Assembly (NCBI GenBank): GCA_963969595.1
Contig: OZ018410.1
Location: 31,376,913-31,440,912, forward strand
Direction: 5' to 3'
DNA length: 64,000 nt
Source: Neckera pumila
Taxonomy: Eukaryota; Streptophyta; Bryopsida; Hypnales; Neckeraceae
Shown: positions 59,573 to 64,000 of the stretch, piece after piece
How the letters are laid out: each line of letters opens with the position of its first letter
Numbering within the stretch: the stretch's first letter is position 1
The notes under the pieces: generated by a model
Seen by the model: only the letters and a program-made list of their open reading frames with translations
What the model was told of the DNA's origin: nothing
The model's database searches: none
Translations under genes and position numbers: made by a program

Positions 59573-60503
59573 TTAACCCCTAAAGGACTGGTTGTCCCCT
59601 CGGGGGACAATTTGGGTTTGGGCAGGTTTCTACTGTCTCAATTTCTAGAAATATTTTTTGGGATTTTTTGAGGTTCTATATTTCTGCAAGAGCTTTGTGA
59701 GTATATAATTTTTATTTTAATTGATGCCCCGGAGCAAAAGTTATGGCACAATAAGCAAAAATGGAATTTGGCGGGCAGCCCCAAAAAAATCACAAAAAGT
59801 CCAAATATATTTTTTTCAATTTTTTGAGTCAAAAACTATATTTTTGTCTACATGTGAAGCTTTGTTTCATTCAATTTGGACTAATTATGAGAAAGTTATA
59901 GACAATCTTAGTTTTTTGGGCAATCTAAGCATCTTCTTGAAAAAATAACTTATAGAATTCATTTTTGAATGCAATTTTTAGAATTTTTCAAAAAAAATTA
60001 ATAGACAAGGTTAGATTTTCTTGCTAGAACAATCTCACCGTTGGGATTATTGTGATTCAGTTCCATCTAAAAGCTATTAACAATTTAGTTTTTTCTTCAA
60101 TCTTGTACCCACCTCTACTTAACAAATTTTTAATGAGTGAAAATTAAGTGCTTTTTTTCCTAAATTTTTTGGTAGATTCCCAACTTAACTACTTAACATA
60201 AATAAGTAGAAAATCAAAATCAATAGTGCAAAAAATTTGAACAAAAAAGATTCAAAGCCAAAAATTCTACTCAAGCAAGGTGGAAAAAAACTTGTTTTCT
60301 TGACTTTAAATGCATATATCTTGCAATCTACATGGTCAAAGTTTTTGAAATTTCTTTTACATATTCATATACTAGTCAAGTATAAGATCTTACAGTTGGA
60401 CATGCCAAAAAAAACATTTTTTAAACTCTTTTCTCTTTGCAATAGAAATGACAATTTTGAGTGGTTTTTGGTAGGAAAATCACCTTGGTCCTTTAGGGGC
60501 TAA
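59573..60503 (+). mobile_element. P1-related TTAA element, complete
   Basis: The left border is TTAA then CCCCTAAAGGACTGGTTGTC. The right border is CACCTTGGTCCTTTAGGGG then CTAA (60500-60503). The interior follows the P1 plan with moderate divergence. Confidence 0.88.
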
Positions 60504-60730
60504 AAGGATCCTTCAACACAGCCCCTCACGGGCTCTGCCCAGGGCCTGTGGGGTATTGGGCGGGTGTCGTGGTGCCTGTTTTGGGTGGAGTGGGGTGGGG
60601 TGGGGTGGTTTTGTTTCCCCGCCAGGCTGCTTACGGCTGGTTGGTTTGTACTTTTTATTTTTTGCAATGAAAATCTGTTTCATTTGTGTAAAAGAAAAGA
60701 AAAAAGAAAAAGAAGGAAAAGAAGAAGAGA
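60504..60730 (+). mobile_element. LINE/SINE-like 3' end with A/G-rich tail
   Basis: A G-rich stretch (GGGGTGGGGTGG) is followed by GCAATGAAAATCTGTTTCAT then TTGTGTAAAAGAAAAG and a purine tail. The conserved core is shared with 38738-38812 on the other strand. No reverse transcriptase is present, so it would be a 5'-truncated copy. Confidence 0.5.
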
Positions 60731-61489
60731 TCCTTCAAAGCAGTTTATGGTGTCATCCAAGCACCAGGTTTACGATGTGATTTGCTGCCAGATCCTTCAC
60801 ATTCTGCCAAGCTCCACTACCATCAATTTTGCAGTATATTCCAAGTCCTTTCAGTTGACACCCAGTCCAACATATGTGTGCAATTGTGCATACTTGTCAA
60901 GCCAGTTAACTTATTGTTTGTCCTCATTGTCGACATACTGGAGGTTGCTCAAGTGGAGTTGTCAATTTCCTCACCGTTGCTTGCACTGTTATGCAGGTAC
61001 AAGCAAGGGTGCAGCTAAGTTCTTTTGTACTGCAATTCTGCCAACACCAAAAACAATGAACTGGTTATTGTGGCTACCCTTCAATGACTATGAAACTCAT
61101 ATCACCTTATAACTTTCTAATCCATATGAACTCATTTGTCCATGAAGAATACATGGGAAATGGCAGATGTAAAGACATATGGATTGTGTCTGCTGTCACT
61201 ATACTGTGCCTAGTACATTGTGGTTCTAAACCCATTTTCAATTTTAAGAATTATCATCTGTCATTCTTGTGATGCCGTAATCTAAAATGCCTTCATCACA
61301 AGCGCTGCTTTTCCCTCCCTGGAGTCCTCATCCACAAAATTCATCTTCAAATAATTAATGTAAGCTTAGGTACCAGGATAGTGGCAGTACATTATGTTTT
61401 GTTTCATTTTCTTTGTTCATTTTAGGATCAGACATACATATCAACAAAATATTTGTAGAAAAAGATGTTGGCATAGAATCCAATGAATT
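60731..61489. other. Spacer, nothing firm
   Basis: An open frame of 182 codons (60564-61112) begins in the retroposon tail and has no recognisable domain. It is probably chance. Confidence 0.35.
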
Positions 61490-62530
61490 ATGCACTACAA
61501 CCATTTGTCATCAATAACATATTTTGGGTTTTCAAGTGAAAAGACAACTCTATATATACACATAGGGTGGTAGGAGGTAGAACAACCCATGAGGGATAAA
61601 TAAATTTGAGTTTGTAGTTTCTCAAGCACTCATAGTTAAGTCAAAAACAAATAATTGTGTTAAAAGTAGAATTTCAGGCCTCATTTAGGCATAGTAAAAT
61701 AACTTTTTTCAAAAAAATTTGAACTAAAAAAAGTTGGTGGATGAAGATAAGTTTCACCTCCAAAAATCCGTTTGGAATTTTGAATCTCTAATAAAACATT
61801 ATGGACAAATTTGAGAGAGGGGTTGGAATGGACATTTTTCTTGTAACATTTTAAAAATTCCTCTCTCAAATTTGTCCATAATTTTTTATTAGAGATTCAA
61901 AATTCCAAAAGGATTTTTGGAGGTGAAACTTATCTTCATCCACCAACTTTTTTTAGTTCAAATTTTTTTGAAAAAAGTTATTTTACTATGCCTAAATGAG
62001 GTCTGAAATTCTACTTTTAACACAACTCTTTGTTTTTGACTTGCTTGAGAAACTACAAATTCAAATTTATTTATCTCACATGGGTTGTTCTACCTTATTA
62101 CCCCATGTATATATATAGAGTTGTCTTTTCACTTGAAAATATAAAACATGAATGACAATCACATCAAAGTGATGTAATTCAAGCAATGATCTCTATAAAT
62201 TGATTGCCATTTTGAATAAGTTTGCTATTTTACTTACAATTTTATTTCAAAGTATTTAATTTGCCGTTAATCCCAATGTGCAGTTGCACCTAACTCAAGC
62301 ACCTTGCTGAGTTTTGACAAGTTTTGACAAGTGTCTTTGTAGTTACTGATTTGGTGTGGAATATATACCACACCATTTCATCCCTCGGATGAAATGATGT
62401 GGTATATTCCACATCATTCCGTTATAATGGGGTATATTCCACATCATTCCGTTTGGGGAAGGCAATAGCAATGACTGCTACTGAATGTTGTGTTGTGGTT
62501 TACTGAATGTTATATTGGGTTGTGATGCGG
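61490..62530. mobile_element. F1 foldback element, copy 2 (inverted relative to copy 1)
   Basis: The core inverted repeat is about 61545-62130, centred near 61838. The right extension (62170-62530) matches the left extension of copy 1 in reverse, including GATTGCCATTTTG, the hairpin pair at 62370-62415 and GGAAGGCAAT. It is non-coding. Confidence 0.8.
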
Positions 62531-63202
62531 GCCATTTACTTATTTAGCCTCTAGGTGGTTCTGGATGTCTTTCAATACATCTGTAGTTTTGTACATATCG
62601 TTAGTGTAATGTACATAACCTTGTATGTGAATGTTTTACTATCCATTTACTTTTTATTTACTTTTTGTTGAATGTGCATTGAAGTCTTCTATCGAACTGC
62701 ACACTTTTAGGTTGCTTTAGACATATTACTGTGAAGTTGTATTTTCAGTACACGTATCTCTCTAAAAATAAACTTTAGCTTGTTTGACAGCATCTCATTT
62801 CAACAATAAACATTGCAATGTTTTCTAAAAACATATGAAAATCAATGAGTGTTGCACCTTCAATTTTGTAGTTTACGTACTTGGCCAATACTTCATGGAA
62901 TTTGGCAAGTACGGGTCGCTTTTGAATCCAGAGGACACTATGTGTTATCTAAACCACTTAGGAGTTAAGCAAATATCTCTGTATGTTAAATGATGTGTAT
63001 AGTATTGGGAGTTTTTGCTTGATGTTCTTATTAGTTGTTGGTTGACAATTGGTTGGTTTGTAATTGATGTTAGGGTTAGGACGGTTAAGACTAGCTAGTG
63101 GCTGGCTATTTAGGATTGTGGTTGGCTACTTAGAGACAAGGATTGGTCCCTTGTCTTTCTTGATTTTTGAGGGGGTTTGAGGTGTGAGATGCACGTGGGT
63201 AC
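62531..63202. other. Spacer, nothing seen
   Basis: About 670 bases of AT-rich sequence without a gene. Confidence 0.4.
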
Positions 63203-63205
63203 TAA

Positions 63206-63772
63206 GGGTTGCTTTACACCAAGAAGCCGGGCCAATTCTCCTTCAAGCCAATTGCACAAAATTTTAGCCCCTTTTAGGCTGGAGGCTGGCCTCAACTACC
63301 CGTTACAATAGGATTATTATGGGGGCCAATTCTCCCATATGTAAAGGCCTTAAGGCCACGAAGCCAGGCCGATTCAATAAAACCTACAAAAAAAAGAGAG
63401 AGGGGCTGAAATTTTTAGGGTCACTTTACACCTAGAGGTCGGTCTAATTCTCCATTGAGGCTGATCGTACAAAATCCAACAATAATGATTTGTTGAAAAA
63501 AATAATTTTTTTTAAAAAACATTTTTTTAATTGAGATCTGACATTGGTCCGGAGGCTAAGAATTGGCCTCCCGTTTTTGGTGCACCCAATTCAGCGAGCT
63601 TGGGCCATGTCAGATCATGTCTTTTTTAAATAAAAAATTCAATCCACCAAATTGGCCCAGCCTCTTGGTGTAAAGGGGTTGGGGCTGATTTCAGCCTTTT
63701 GTCCAATCAAAAGTCAGGATTTTTGGCCTTTGACACAGGAAATTGGCCCGGCCTCTTGGTGTAAAGTGGTCT
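63206..63772. mobile_element. Tourist-like (PIF/Harbinger-type) MITE, copy 2, compound
   Basis: The left end is GGGTTGCTTTACACCAAGAA then GCCGGGCCAATT. The right end, complemented, is AGACCACTTTACACCAAGAG then GCCGGGCCAATT. It is flanked by TAA (63203-63205 and 63773-63775), the duplication size of PIF/Harbinger. A second pair of such ends lies inside (about 63418 and 63682), so one copy may sit within another. Confidence 0.75.
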
Positions 63773-64000
63773 TAAATTGTATGTTTGTTAGTAATTATTT
63801 ATAAAAAGAAGCAATGATGTAAGGAGGTTGGGATTGTGTTTTGATAAAGTATTAAATCAAGGCAAATTTTGGATCTAAAATTTAGAATAGTTGATCTATT
63901 ATGGTACCAGCTTTCAAATCTAAATCTATTATGGCAAAAGGAATATAAAGTTTAAAAATGAAGGTATTTGAAATCTAAGGTAGCCAAGAAGGATGCATTG
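63773..64000. other. Spacer to window end
   Basis: AT-rich; nothing seen. Confidence 0.4.

Noticed and set aside
60556..61112. 182-codon plus-strand frame
   Set aside because: Starts inside a retroposon tail with low-complexity Lys/Arg sequence; no domain.

Overview
This window reads as nuclear DNA of a land plant with a large, transposon-filled genome. The evidence is one interrupted plant-type gene (a tRNA isopentenyltransferase of the IPT9 class, 11 exons, all introns GT-AG), a Stowaway MITE, a CACTA element with plant-like ends, a decayed hAT transposase and very AT-rich non-coding repeats. The long low-coding flanks suggest a non-seed plant (lycophyte, fern or bryophyte), but that is inference and the species cannot be read from the sequence. 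There are no prokaryotic operons, CRISPR arrays or recognisable rRNA/tRNA genes.

Layout. 1-8.2 kb: the end of a TTAA-flanked element, a small CATTAG-type MITE, and a 5.67-kb CACTA element (2525-8197, target duplication GCA). 8.6-11.5 kb: a hAT transposase pseudogene broken by stops and frameshifts. 12.6-22.1 kb: copies of a roughly 0.9-kb non-coding element (family P1); one is split by a 4.3-kb insertion carrying a stop-ridden coding sequence. 22.3-24.6 kb: a Tourist-like MITE, then the GC-richer upstream region of the gene. 24.67-28.51 kb: the IPT9-like gene, the only intact gene I can support. 29.2-64 kb: almost entirely repeats.

The main discovery is a set of related non-coding elements (called here P1 to P5) of about 0.63-0.95 kb. 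They are bounded by TTAA (occasionally TTAT, CTAA or another variant) and have terminal inverted repeats starting CCCCTAAA. About twenty complete, partial or relic copies lie in 64 kb. Several are inserted inside one another, and uninterrupted sister copies show the empty TTAA site, which supports a TTAA target duplication. A CCC-starting end next to a TTAA duplication is the signature of the piggyBac superfamily, so these look like piggyBac-type non-autonomous elements (MITEs) in a plant. No transposase for them is present in the window.

Other layers are large foldback (palindromic) elements, a 1.63-kb solo LTR with a perfect 5-bp duplication, CATTAG-ended MITEs, LINE-like tails and two runs of 27-28 C. 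The nesting gives a relative order of insertion for many of these. Family names P1-P5, F1, F2, T and CATTAG are mine, for use within this window only. For the P families, '+' means the end carrying GGACC(ATTGTCC/AACATGC) is on the left.
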